A DNA stretch of 64,000 nt from Fimadaptatus sp948467645 (GTDB lineage: Bacteria > Bacillota > Clostridia > Christensenellales > Aristaeellaceae): contig CAOKFD010000003.1 of assembly GCA_948467645.1 (NCBI GenBank), forward strand, positions 19,453 to 83,452, given 5' to 3'. The position numbers and the translations under genes were made by a program. Shown here piece by piece: positions 8,107-16,740 of the stretch (the stretch's first letter is position 1; each line of letters begins with the position of its first letter). Under the pieces are notes generated by a model. It was not told where the DNA came from, made no database searches, and saw nothing but the letters and a program-made list of their open reading frames with translations.

Positions 8107-9198
8107 ATGCTGACATGCCTTGAAAACTTTTCGGCGCTCACATGGCAGATGGTCGTTATGTGGATTATCGGCGGCGTGCTGATATTCCTGGCTATAAAAA
8201 AAGAGATGGAACCCTCGCTGCTTTTGCCTATGGGCTTTGGCGCGATACTGGTCAACCTGCCCAATTCGGGCGCGGTTGAGGTACTGGAGACGCTCTACAA
8301 CGCGGGTATAAGCAACGAACTGTTCCCGCTGCTGCTGTTCATCGGCATCGGCGCGATGATCGACTTCGGGCCGCTGCTTTCCAATCCCAAGATGCTGCTT
8401 TTCGGCGCGGCGGCGCAGTTTGGCATATTCTTCACGCTGTCGGCCGCGTCGCTGATGGGATTTGATTTGCACGACGCGGCTTCGATTGCGATAATCGGCG
8501 CGGCGGACGGCCCCACGTCGATAGTGGTTGCGAACCATTTTAAGACCAAGTATCTGGGCGCGATAGTCGTTGCGGCGTACTCGTACATGGCGCTGGTGCC
8601 GATCGTGCAGCCCTTCTGCATAAAGCTGATTACCACCAAGGCCGAACGCAAGATACGCATGAAGTACAATCCCAGTTCAGTATCCAAGATGACGCGCATA
8701 CTGTTCCCGATACTGGTAACGGCAATCGCGGGACTGGCCGCGCCCGCGTCGGTGGCGCTGATCGGCTTTTTGATGTTCGGCAATCTGCTGCGCGAATGCG
8801 GCGTGCTTAACTCGCTGTCTGAGACCGCGCAGAAGGTGCTGGCCAACCTGATTACGCTGTTCTTAGGTATTACCGTGGGCGTGCGTATGCAGGCTGAATA
8901 CTTCCTGCAGCCTGAAACGCTCATGATACTGGCGCTGGGGCTGGTGGCGTTCATGTTCGATACGTTTGGCGGCGTGCTGTTTGCCAAGCTGCTCAACCTG
9001 TTCCTGAAGGAGAAGATCAATCCCATGATCGGCGCGGCGGGCATATCGGCGTTCCCGATGGCTTCGCGCGTGGTGCACAAGCTGGGGCGCGAGGCCGACG
9101 ACGGCAACTGGCTGCTGATGCACGCGGCGGGCGCTAACGTGGCGGGTCAGATCGCGTCGGTAATCGCGGGCGGACTGATAATCGCGCTGGTACATTGA
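8107..9198 (+). CDS. oadB: Sodium ion-translocating decarboxylase beta subunit (OadB/GcdB/MmdB family)
   Basis: The 363-residue membrane protein is the beta subunit of Na+-pumping decarboxylases, where decarboxylation of a biotin-bound carboxyl group drives sodium out of the cell. It keeps the family core: IGIGAMIDFGPLLSNP, the conserved aspartate region IIGAADGPTSIV, MFGNLLRECGV, and the C-terminal INPMIGAAGISAFPMASRV ... LLMHAAGANVAGQI. About nine to ten helices are visible. ATG 8107 follows TGGAGGAG. The carboxyltransferase alpha subunit and biotin carrier are not in the window, so the substrate (oxaloacetate, glutaconyl-CoA or methylmalonyl-CoA) is undetermined. Confidence 0.93.
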   Translation: MLTCLENFSALTWQMVVMWIIGGVLIFLAIKKEMEPSLLLPMGFGAILVNLPNSGAVEVLETLYNAGISNELFPLLLFIGIGAMIDFGPLLSNPKMLLFGAAAQFGIFFTLSAASLMGFDLHDAASIAIIGAADGPTSIVVANHFKTKYLGAIVVAAYSYMALVPIVQPFCIKLITTKAERKIRMKYNPSSVSKMTRILFPILVTAIAGLAAPASVALIGFLMFGNLLRECGVLNSLSETAQKVLANLITLFLGITVGVRMQAEYFLQPETLMILALGLVAFMFDTFGGVLFAKLLNLFLKEKINPMIGAAGISAFPMASRVVHKLGREADDGNWLLMHAAGANVAGQIASVIAGGLIIALVH

Positions 9199-9215
9199 TT
9201 TGGGGAGGGCTAAAA

Positions 9216-9395
9216 ATGAGCAATATTGATAAGTTTCTGGCCACGCTGCCCATAATGGCGCAGGGCATGGGCGGCATATTCATAGTGATGCTGGTCATAT
9301 TCCTGCTGATATATGTGCTGAACAAGGTTACGGCGGACAAGACCGCCCCCGCGCAGGGCGGCGATTCCGACAGTGAATCGCATGTGCGCAGCTAA
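9216..9395 (+). CDS. OadG-like gamma subunit of sodium-pump decarboxylase
   Basis: A 59-residue protein has one membrane helix (GGIFIVMLVIFLLIYVLNKV) near the N-terminus and a short polar tail, the shape of the gamma subunit that anchors Na+-pumping decarboxylases. It starts 17 bases after oadB ends. ATG 9216 follows TGGGGAGGG; a frame extending to 9195 overlaps oadB and is less likely. The assignment rests mainly on position and topology, because gamma subunits diverge strongly. Confidence 0.65.
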   Translation: MSNIDKFLATLPIMAQGMGGIFIVMLVIFLLIYVLNKVTADKTAPAQGGDSDSESHVRS

Positions 9396-9411
9396 GTAAT
9401 GTAAGCAAAAT

Positions 9412-9450
9412 CGCGGCTTCCACCTGAACAAGATGGAAGCCGCGGTCTTT
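9412..9450. terminator. Bidirectional terminator between oadG and the alpha-galactosidase
   Basis: An 11-bp perfect stem, CGCGGCTTCCA (9412-9422) with TGGAAGCCGCG (9434-9444), is followed by TCTTTTAT on the plus strand and preceded by AAAA, which is a T-run on the minus strand. It can end both convergent units. Confidence 0.8.
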
Positions 9451-9456
9451 TATGCG

Positions 9457-11649
9457 TTATACGCGCTTAAAGTGCCACATCTGGGAGAAGTCGTCGCCGA
9501 CCGTCCAGTCGATTATAAGTCCCATGTTCATCAGCGCCGCGCCGCTTATCACCTGACCGTTATCCACATTTTCGTAATGCGCGTCCGGGTCAAGTCCCGC
9601 GAGGCGCACGTTTATGTAGGCCTCCTCAGGCATTGCTTCGGGCTTATAGAACCATGCCACGAACTCGCTGCCGTCCTCGGCCACGGTCATCCACGCGGTG
9701 TGCGGGCCGCTGAACGGGTCGAGCAGGCGGTAGAACCGGCCATGCTGCACCAGCGCGCGCATGGATTTATACTGCTCTATCTGCCGCGCAACCTCGCAAA
9801 GTTCCTCCTCGGACAGGCGGCACAGGTTCAATTCGTACCCCAGGTTGAACGGGAACGCCACATGGCCGCGGAACGAGAGCGGTTCGGTGCGCTTGAGCTG
9901 TTCGTTGGGGCAGATCGACACATGCGAGGTGGTCATTACCGGCGGGTAGCACAGGCTGGTGCCGTACTGTATTTTCAGGCGGGCTTCCGCGTCGCTGTCG
10001 TCGCTGGCCCAGTTCTGCGGGAAGTACGCCAGCATACCGGGGTCCATGCGCGCGCCGCCCGAGGCGCAATTTTCAAACAGTATGTTCGGGAAGCGCGACG
10101 TGATGCGCTCCACCACATCGTACAGGCCCAGCACGTATCTGTGCATCAGCTCGTCCTGCCTTTCGGGCGGCAGCGAGCAGGTGCCCGGCTCGGTCATGCG
10201 GCGGTTGCAATCCCATTTGACGTATTCGATGTTGGCCGATTCCAGCACGCTGCATACGCTTTCGACTATGTAATCACGCACTTCGGGGCGGCTGAAGTCC
10301 AGCATGAGCTGATGCCGCCATTCGGAACGCTTGCGATCCTCGACGTGTATGCACCAGTCGGGGTGCGCGCGGTACAGATCGCTTTCTGGCGAAATCATCT
10401 CCGGCTCGAACCACAGGCCGAACTTCATGCCCAGCGCGTTTATGTCGCGCGCGAGGCCGTCAAGGCCGTGCGGCAGTTTATGCTGCGCCACGTACCAGTC
10501 GCCCAGCGACGAACGGTCGTTGTCGCGATGGCCGAACCAACCGTCGTCCAGCACCAGCAGCTCCACGCCCACCTTGGCGGCCTTGCGCGCCATCTCCATG
10601 ATCTTGTCGTGCGTGAAGTCGAAGTAGGCGGCTTCCCATGTGTTGAGCAGCACGGGGCGCTCACGGTCGCGCCATACTCCCCTGTATAGCCGCGTGCGGA
10701 ACGCGTCGTGCAGCTTCTGCGACATGCCGTTAAGTCCGTTCGGTGAATACGACATCACGGCCTCGGGCGTTTCAAACGTGTCGCCCGGATTCAGCAGCCA
10801 CGAGAACATGAACGGGTTTATGCCCAGCTGCACGCGTGCGCTCATGTACATATCGCATTCTACGCGCGCGACGAAATTACCGCTGTAAACAAGGCTCAGA
10901 CCGTACGCGTCGCCCTGCGTCTCGGTGGTGTCCTGCTGAACCAGCGCGATGAACGGGTTCTGCTGATGCGAGGATATGCCGCGCGTGCTGTCTATCGACG
11001 TCTCGCCGCATTCCAGTTTGCGGCGCACTATGTGATGCTCTCGCAATGCCGTACCCGAGAGCTGAAGCATCTCATACGGCGCGTGCTTGAAGTCCATGCT
11101 GACGGACAGCGCGCTTTTGAGCGTGACGGGCGTTTCGCCGCTGTTTGCTATTTCGGCGCGGCGGGTTATCAGGCCGGTTTTCTCAAACACGGTGTAGTAC
11201 AGCGCGACCTTGAGGCCGGACTTTGCGTCCTGCATATCAAGGCGCAGGGTCGTGGCCTCGCCGTCCGTCTCGCAATAGAGCGATGGCATACCCTTGAGCG
11301 CAGGCTTGCCGGGGATGATTTCGTGGCCGGTATAGCGCAGGTCGGTCACACAGCTTCCCGCCGCATCGCGCAGGTCGAGCGCGGGCTTGCGGAAGTCGCT
11401 GGTGCCATAGGTGGGATATTCAAACGGGAAGAATTCGCGCAGGAACATGGGATCGTCGGGCTGAAGATTTTCGATCAGCTTTTTACGGCGATAGGGCGCT
11501 TCCACGTACCAGCGCACGTCCTCCTCGGGTACGCGCTTGCCGTAATATACGTGCAGCGGATAGCATCCGCGATATATGTAGATTATGTAGCTTACGTCGG
11601 CGGCCGAAATGTGGATAAGGCCTTCGGCAGGCATATACGTTATCGGCAT
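9457..11649 (-). CDS. Alpha-galactosidase, glycoside hydrolase family 36
   Basis: This 730-residue retaining glycosidase cleaves terminal alpha-1,6-galactose from raffinose-type sugars or galactomannan fragments. It has the GH36 layout: a beta-rich N-terminal domain, then a (beta/alpha)8 domain with LLVLDDGWFGHRDNDRSSLG, KFGLWFEPEMIS, the nucleophile D480 in YVKWDCNRRM, and the acid/base segment NWASDDSDA. A small C-terminal beta domain follows. Length is that of the bacterial tetrameric enzymes. There is no signal peptide, so it acts on imported oligosaccharide. A promoter with an inverted repeat over the -35 lies just upstream. No transporter is adjacent, although a broken sugar-binding protein lies nearby. 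Confidence 0.95.
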   Translation of the reverse strand: MPITYMPAEGLIHISAADVSYIIYIYRGCYPLHVYYGKRVPEEDVRWYVEAPYRRKKLIENLQPDDPMFLREFFPFEYPTYGTSDFRKPALDLRDAAGSCVTDLRYTGHEIIPGKPALKGMPSLYCETDGEATTLRLDMQDAKSGLKVALYYTVFEKTGLITRRAEIANSGETPVTLKSALSVSMDFKHAPYEMLQLSGTALREHHIVRRKLECGETSIDSTRGISSHQQNPFIALVQQDTTETQGDAYGLSLVYSGNFVARVECDMYMSARVQLGINPFMFSWLLNPGDTFETPEAVMSYSPNGLNGMSQKLHDAFRTRLYRGVWRDRERPVLLNTWEAAYFDFTHDKIMEMARKAAKVGVELLVLDDGWFGHRDNDRSSLGDWYVAQHKLPHGLDGLARDINALGMKFGLWFEPEMISPESDLYRAHPDWCIHVEDRKRSEWRHQLMLDFSRPEVRDYIVESVCSVLESANIEYVKWDCNRRMTEPGTCSLPPERQDELMHRYVLGLYDVVERITSRFPNILFENCASGGARMDPGMLAYFPQNWASDDSDAEARLKIQYGTSLCYPPVMTTSHVSICPNEQLKRTEPLSFRGHVAFPFNLGYELNLCRLSEEELCEVARQIEQYKSMRALVQHGRFYRLLDPFSGPHTAWMTVAEDGSEFVAWFYKPEAMPEEAYINVRLAGLDPDAHYENVDNGQVISGAALMNMGLIIDWTVGDDFSQMWHFKRV

Positions 11650-11714
11650 GACTTTCTCCCCTCTTGCAGGCGCGCGGCCCGCAATGCGTTTTTTTGCGAT
11701 GCTCGCATGAAGTT

Positions 11715-11743
11715 ATTATAATATTGTGTGCAAGTATTTGCAA
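11715..11743 (-). promoter_or_regulatory. Promoter and possible operator of the alpha-galactosidase gene
   Basis: On the minus strand TTGCAA (11743-11738) and TATAAT (11720-11715) are 17 bases apart. The sequence TGCAA-N4-TTGCA overlaps the -35 box, as expected for a repressor or catabolite-type operator. The regulator is unknown. Confidence 0.6.
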
Positions 11744-11781
11744 GACAATTTGCCAATTTAAGCTGCCCGTCCATGCGCGGC

Positions 11782-11811
11782 TTGACTTTGCGCGCCGATG
11801 GGATGTATACT
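11782..11811 (+). promoter_or_regulatory. Promoter of the DUF3783 gene
   Basis: TTGACT (11782-11787) and TATACT (11806-11811) are separated by 18 bases, about 50 bases before ATG 11862. Confidence 0.6.
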
Positions 11812-11861
11812 TTCTTTAGCAAAACAGCCCGCGCATGTGCGGGGCATACGGAGGTACACCG

Positions 11862-12269
11862 ATGGCAACGCCCATAATACTTGCATTCAATATATCGCCC
11901 GAGAAGCTGGGGAAAATGCGTATGCTGTGCGCGCGCGTAAAGACGCGGCTGCGCGCGGTCGGCGAAAGCGAATATGCGCTTACGCTGGGACAGCTCGTCG
12001 CGGGAGAAGCGGCGGCTGATAAGTCAGAAAACAATGCTGATGTGGAAATCGAAAGCTTTAGCGACGAGATGCTGGTAATCGCCGGGCTTTCGGGCGCGCA
12101 GTTCAATCTGTTTTTGCAGGACTTCAAGCGCTTCCATATACCGCCAATTCCGCTCAAGGCCATGCTTACGGCCACAAATTCAGAATGGACACCCGTGCAG
12201 CTTCATAAGGAGCTGTGCGCCGAGCGCGAGGCGTTTGCGCGCGGCATGAGCGCGCACGAGAGTAAGTAG
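11862..12269 (+). CDS. DUF3783 domain protein
   Basis: This 135-residue cytoplasmic protein has its C-terminal half (about residues 60-125) matching the DUF3783 pattern: EMLVIAGLSGAQFNLFLQDF, then PPIPLKAMLTATNSEWT and a terminal ELCAEREAF helix. The N-terminal half begins PIILAFNISPEKLGKM, resembling a small alpha/beta unit. No function is known for the family. ATG 11862 follows GGAGGTACACCG, and a promoter lies at 11782-11811. It is a single gene convergent with the broken solute-binding protein gene. Confidence 0.75.
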   Translation: MATPIILAFNISPEKLGKMRMLCARVKTRLRAVGESEYALTLGQLVAGEAAADKSENNADVEIESFSDEMLVIAGLSGAQFNLFLQDFKRFHIPPIPLKAMLTATNSEWTPVQLHKELCAEREAFARGMSAHESK

Positions 12270-12326
12270 CCCAAGGCGCGCCCCGATTTATGCCTTGCCC
12301 GCGATTAATGCCTTAACAATACAAAA

Positions 12327-12356
12327 CAGCGTGCGGAGTTTGCTTTCCGCACGCTG
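12327..12356 (-). terminator. Terminator after the broken solute-binding protein gene
   Basis: An 11-bp perfect stem, CAGCGTGCGGA (12327-12337) with TCCGCACGCTG (12346-12356), is followed on the minus strand by TTTTGTATTG. It also faces the end of the DUF3783 gene. Confidence 0.7.
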
Positions 12357-12373
12357 CTTGCATTTGCATTGAT

Positions 12374-13387
12374 TTAGAACGCCTTTACGTTGGAGAGAGT
12401 GCACTGCTCGACGAATGCCTGAGCCGCCTCGTCCGCGCTGGCATACGCGCCCGCGCCTAGGTTCCTGCATACCTCCATGAACGCCGCCCAGATGTTGCCC
12501 GACACGCTGCCGTCGTTGGAGAACGAGGGTGCGAGCTTTTTCTGGTTCTTCATGGCTGTATAGCGCTCGTCGGTGCCGGTGGTGGTGGACGCTGGCATAC
12601 CCTTTATACTGGCCATGCTGGTAAGACGGTCGGCGGTGGTCAAAAAGCGCATGAATTCGACCGCTATATCCTTATCCTTGCTGTTTTTGTTGACCGAGAA
12701 GCCGTACCACGGTTCGGTATACGCATACGCGCCCTCGTCGCCGATCGACGCATACAGGTATTCGTATTCGAAAGGCTTGGCGGTGAATGTTTCGGACTTG
12801 GATTCGCGCTTCTTCATGCCGCTGACGCATTCAGCGGTGCAGACGTAGAACGGCATGTTTCCCTCAAAGAAACCCATTATCGAGCCGTCGTAATTGTCGG
12901 CCAGATAGGTGCAGTTGAGGTCGTAATCGGTGTAGCCCTTGTCGATGATTTCAGTAAGACGCTCGAACACGGGCTTTACCACATCCACGGCGGAGACGTC
13001 GCCCGCCTCCAGCTTGGCTGTCGCGTCCTTGTCCTTGGCGAGTATGTTCATAATCATTCCGATCATAAGCTCGCCGTATACGTGCTGCTCGGAACCCTGT
13101 ATCGGGGTGTAGCCCTTTTCCTTGAGCGCCTCCACGACGGACAGGAACTCGCTGTACGTGGTGGGCACTTCAAGGCCGTTGTCCTTGAGCAGGGTCTTAT
13201 TTACGACTATGCCGCAGGGGTTCATCGCCAGCGGCACGCGCAGCAACTCGCCGTTCACGGTGCAGTAGGACAGCACGTCGGACTGCACGGCGCTGAGGTT
13301 GATGTCCTCCTTGGACAGGTCGAGGCACCAGTCGCCCACGTAGTATTCCGGCGGCTCCTCGCGCTTAATGTTCTGGTCATTGGTCAT
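12374..13387 (-). pseudogene. Extracellular solute-binding protein, 5'-truncated
   Basis: About 335 C-terminal residues of a family-1-type sugar-binding protein of ABC importers are readable. They include LLRVPLAMNPCGIVVNKTLL, then STFSEFL-like and YTPIQGSEQHVYG segments, and near the end AYTEPWYGFSVNKNSKDKD and AVEFMRFLTTADRL. The signal peptide, lipobox and roughly the first hundred residues are missing. At about 13384 the sequence runs directly into a histidine kinase gene in a different frame. There is no ribosome binding site in front of the remaining frame, so this is a remnant rather than a working gene. Confidence 0.75.
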
Positions 13388-13838
13388 GAATGTATGTCGT
13401 GCGACATGGACGAGAGGAACTGCGTCTTGGCCTGACTTGTGCGCTCGGCGGTCTTTATTGCCCTGCGCAGCTGGCGGTTGATTGACAGTATATGCGAGGC
13501 GTTGATTATGACGATAAGCAGCATCATGCCGCACAGTATCAGTGCTATGCTCCAGTCGACGGAATCCGAGCGCATCCTGTCCACCGGGATATAGCCCAGT
13601 ATGCAGACTTCATAGTCGGAACTTATATGCGAGTAGTAATAGTAGCAGTCCTTGCCCGCCGAGTTTTGTATTGCAGCAGGCCGGAGTCGGTTGTTTCCAA
13701 CTGATCTTTAAGTTCATATACCTTATTATAATCATCCTGAAAATTATAGCCGCGAATGTACTCGATGAAGCTGCTGGAGCGCATCGAATTGGACGCGACT
13801 ATATAGCCGCCGTCGCTGGCGATAATTCCAGTCATTTA
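13384..13838 (-). pseudogene. Sensor histidine kinase fragment, broken at three points
   Basis: Reading right to left, the fragment starts abruptly inside a sensor domain (IIASDGGYIVASNS) with a stop immediately upstream. It loses frame at an A-run near 13672, where one extra A would restore LLQYK to NSAGKDCYYYY. It then continues through SSDYEVCILGYIPVD, a membrane helix (VDWSIALILCGMMLLIVI) and the phosphoacceptor box FLSSMSHDI. The box should continue as RTPMN, but the frame ends at about 13384 where the solute-binding protein remnant begins. The original was probably a Cache-type, possibly hybrid, kinase next to a sugar-binding protein gene. Confidence 0.75.
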
Positions 13839-13940
13839 CAACATGTTATTTCACTCTGTCATACCCGCCTCGAAAACACATTACAAAAATTTCATCAAGC
13901 CCTGCCTCTTTCAGGCGGCAATTCATGCACTTGTTTGATG

Positions 13941-13969
13941 TTGCCAGGCACTTATCGGTGTGATATACT
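13941..13969 (+). promoter_or_regulatory. Extended -10 promoter of the GH116 gene
   Basis: TTGCCA (13941-13946) and TATACT (13964-13969) are 17 bases apart, with TG one base before the -10 box. Transcription would begin near 13976, which argues against start codons further upstream in the long open frame. Confidence 0.6.
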
Positions 13970-14009
13970 TGTGAGCGATGAAGCTTACTTTTACTGCGGG
14001 GTGGAAAAA

Positions 14010-16562
14010 TTGATAAGCTATACCGGCGATTATACGCAAAATATATCGTTTCCGCTGGGCGGCATAGGCACGGGCAGCATAGGTCTTGCGGGCAACGGCG
14101 CGTTGGTTGACTGGGAGATAAACAACCGGCCGGGCCGCGAAAGCATAAACCCATTCTCCGGCTTTGCGACAAAGGCCGAGGACGACGCGCGCGTTATCGA
14201 CTGGCGCTTTTTACAGGGTGACACGGCGCGCGACTTTATGGGCGGGCTGCACATCGGCAACCACTCATGGGGTTACGGTCACGGGCCGAATCGGGGCACA
14301 CTGGCGGGCGGGCGGCACTTCGAGCACACGGTGTTCAGTGCGGAATTTCCATTTGCACACATATCATATTCGGATAAGCGCTTTCCGGGCGATGTAAAGC
14401 TGACCGCGTTTAACCCGTTCATACCGTCTAACGACGCGGACAGCAGCATACCGGCGGCGATGTTTGAGTTCAGCGTGACCAATACAAGTGACGTGCCGAT
14501 AACCTACACCATCGCATTGTCGGCGGGCAATCCGTTCGAAACGCTGGGTCTGAACGATTTCAGCGCCGAAGACGGCGTAAGCGCGCTTACGTTACACAGC
14601 GGGTGCGCGGACGCGGCCTCATGCGCGTATGGCGAGCTAGCGCTGGCAACCGACTGCGAATGCGCAGCGCATCAGGACTACTGGTACCGCAGCGGCTGGT
14701 TCGATGATATGACTATGTTCATGAACGACTTCGGCGCGTTTGGGCCGATCAAGCCGCGCGAATATGCCTCACCCTCAGACAAAAAGCCCGACATATGCAC
14801 GCTGACTGCAAGCGTGAAGGTTGAGCCGGGCGATGCGCGCAAAGTACGCTTTATAATAAGCTGGTTCAGGCCCAACTACAAAAAGTACTGGGGCAATCGC
14901 ATTGCCAAGGGCGACGCACCCGACTGGCACAATTACTATGCAAAGCTATTCAGCGGCGCGGTCGATTGCGCGCGGTACTGCTTTAAGGAGTGGGACAGGC
15001 TGCTCGGCCAGTCGCAGATGTTCGCGGACGCGCTGGCCTCGTCCACGCTGGACAGGGCGGTCATCGACGCGATACAGGGCAATCTGTGCATACTCAAAAG
15101 CACTACCTGCCTTAGACTTACAGGCGGCGACTTTTACGCGTGGGAAGGCGTGAACCGCGACGCGGGCAGTTGTGAAGGTACTTGCCAGCACGTATGGAAT
15201 TACGCCTATGCCCTGCCATTCCTGTTTCCGAAGCTGGAACGCGGCGTGCGCGAAAACGAGATTAAATATTCGCTGGAAAACAGCGGACTGCTGCACTTCC
15301 GCATGATGCTGCCGCTGGGCGCGGACAAACAGGCATTCCGCGCGTGCGTAGACGGCCAGATGGGCACGGTCATGAAGTGCTATCGCGAATGGAAGCTGTC
15401 GGGCGATAACGAGTGGCTGAAAAGCATGTGGCCGGGTATAAAGAGCTGCATCGAATACGCATGGAGCGGAGAGAACGAGGACAAGTGGGACGCGGAACGC
15501 ACCGGCGTAATAACCGGGCGGCAGCACCACACGCTGGACGTGGAGCTGTTCGGCGCAAACAGCTGGCTGACCGGCTTCTATCACGGCGCGCTGCTGGCGG
15601 GCGCTCAGATGGCGCAGGCGGTCGGCGAAATTGACGCGGCCAAGGAATATGCGGAGCTTTATCAGCGCGGGCACGAGCTGCTTGAGCGCGAAACGTTCAA
15701 CGGCCAGCACTATGTACAGGCAATCGATCTTGCCGACAAGGAGCTGCTCAGGCGGTTCAGCGCAGGTTCGGACGGCGAGGCCGTAAATAAATACTGGAGC
15801 GAGGAAAACGGCGAAATCAAGTATCAGATCGGCGACGGGTGTGAAATCGATCAGGTGGTGGCCGACTGGCACGCGGGACTTATCGGACTTGGAAACATAT
15901 TCGAGCCTGACCACCGCAAAAAGGCGCTTAAAAGCATATACAAGCTGAACTTCAAGAACATGCGCGATCTGAACAACCCCTGCCGCATATTCGCGTGCAA
16001 CGGCGAAAGCGGCGCGACAATATGCGCATGGGACGAAAATGTCAAAAAGCCCGCGATACCCATCCCCTACTCCGAGGAAGTCATGACCGGATTCGAATAC
16101 GCATATGCGGGGAGCCTGCTGCAATGCGGCATGGAGAACGAGGCGCTGACAGTCGTGCGCGCGATACGCGATCGATACGACGGCAAGAAGCGCAACCCGT
16201 TCAGCGAGATCGAATGCGGCGCAAGCTATGCGCGCGCGATGGCGAGTTACGCGCTGCTGCTGACTTACAGCGGTTTCCGGTTCGATATGACGCGCGGCAT
16301 GATCGGGTTTAAGCCGATGCACGACGGCAGGTACTTCTGGTCGATCGACGGCGCGTGGGGCACGGTCGAGACGAGCACGGAGTGCGTCCGACTGAACGTG
16401 CTGTACGGATTGGTCAAACTCCGGCGTTTTGAACACGCGTTGGGTTCGGCTACGGCGGTTAAGGTAAATGATACGGCGATTGCGTTCAACTGCGACGGCG
16501 ACGCGGTTGTCGCGGACATGGCACTCACGGCAGGCGATTTGCTTACCGTGTGTGCTAAGTAA
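14010..16562 (+). CDS. GH116 family glycosidase (bacterial GBA2-like beta-glucosidase/xylosidase)
   Basis: This roughly 850-residue enzyme has an N-terminal beta-sandwich domain (about 1-300: FPLGGIGTGSIGLAGNGALVDWEI, NPFIPSNDADSSIPAAMFEF) and an (alpha/alpha)6 barrel. The barrel contains GH116 catalytic signatures: nucleophile E512 in HTLDVELFGANSW and acid/base D614 in GCEIDQVVADWHAG. GH116 members act on beta-glucosides or beta-xylosides. No signal peptide is seen. The open frame reaches back to 13542, but the promoter at 13941-13969 places the start downstream. TTG 14010, six bases after GGGGTGG, begins the conserved sequence; GTG 14001 is an alternative. A hairpin follows the stop. Confidence 0.82.
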   Translation: MISYTGDYTQNISFPLGGIGTGSIGLAGNGALVDWEINNRPGRESINPFSGFATKAEDDARVIDWRFLQGDTARDFMGGLHIGNHSWGYGHGPNRGTLAGGRHFEHTVFSAEFPFAHISYSDKRFPGDVKLTAFNPFIPSNDADSSIPAAMFEFSVTNTSDVPITYTIALSAGNPFETLGLNDFSAEDGVSALTLHSGCADAASCAYGELALATDCECAAHQDYWYRSGWFDDMTMFMNDFGAFGPIKPREYASPSDKKPDICTLTASVKVEPGDARKVRFIISWFRPNYKKYWGNRIAKGDAPDWHNYYAKLFSGAVDCARYCFKEWDRLLGQSQMFADALASSTLDRAVIDAIQGNLCILKSTTCLRLTGGDFYAWEGVNRDAGSCEGTCQHVWNYAYALPFLFPKLERGVRENEIKYSLENSGLLHFRMMLPLGADKQAFRACVDGQMGTVMKCYREWKLSGDNEWLKSMWPGIKSCIEYAWSGENEDKWDAERTGVITGRQHHTLDVELFGANSWLTGFYHGALLAGAQMAQAVGEIDAAKEYAELYQRGHELLERETFNGQHYVQAIDLADKELLRRFSAGSDGEAVNKYWSEENGEIKYQIGDGCEIDQVVADWHAGLIGLGNIFEPDHRKKALKSIYKLNFKNMRDLNNPCRIFACNGESGATICAWDENVKKPAIPIPYSEEVMTGFEYAYAGSLLQCGMENEALTVVRAIRDRYDGKKRNPFSEIECGASYARAMASYALLLTYSGFRFDMTRGMIGFKPMHDGRYFWSIDGAWGTVETSTECVRLNVLYGLVKLRRFEHALGSATAVKVNDTAIAFNCDGDAVVADMALTAGDLLTVCAK

Positions 16563-16578
16563 GGTCTGGATATGATAA

Positions 16579-16617
16579 GGCGGCGCTTGCCTCTAGTTAT
16601 GGGATGCAAGCGCCGCG
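16579..16617 (+). terminator. Hairpin terminator after the GH116 gene
   Basis: CGGCGCTTGC (16581-16590) pairs with GCAAGCGCCG (16606-16615) and is followed by TTGTGTTTG, a weak T-rich tail. Confidence 0.5.
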
Positions 16618-16740
16618 TTGTGTTTGACTAAGAATTGCTCTCCTGCCTTTACATGAAAAGCCACTTAAACTGCCTCAGCAAAATTAAGCGGCACACGCCA
16701 TACGAAATGTCGGGAGCGTGCGCCGCAGTTGTATATTCGA

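Noticed and set aside
9433..10689. Long plus-strand open frame (418 codons) opposite the alpha-galactosidase gene
   Set aside because: It is rich in His, Arg and Ala with no domain, signal or ribosome binding site. It is the antisense shadow of a GC-rich gene whose GH36 motifs are clear on the other strand.
14946..16436. Minus-strand open frame of 496 codons opposite the GH116 gene
   Set aside because: No recognisable features. The sense strand carries the catalytic motifs.
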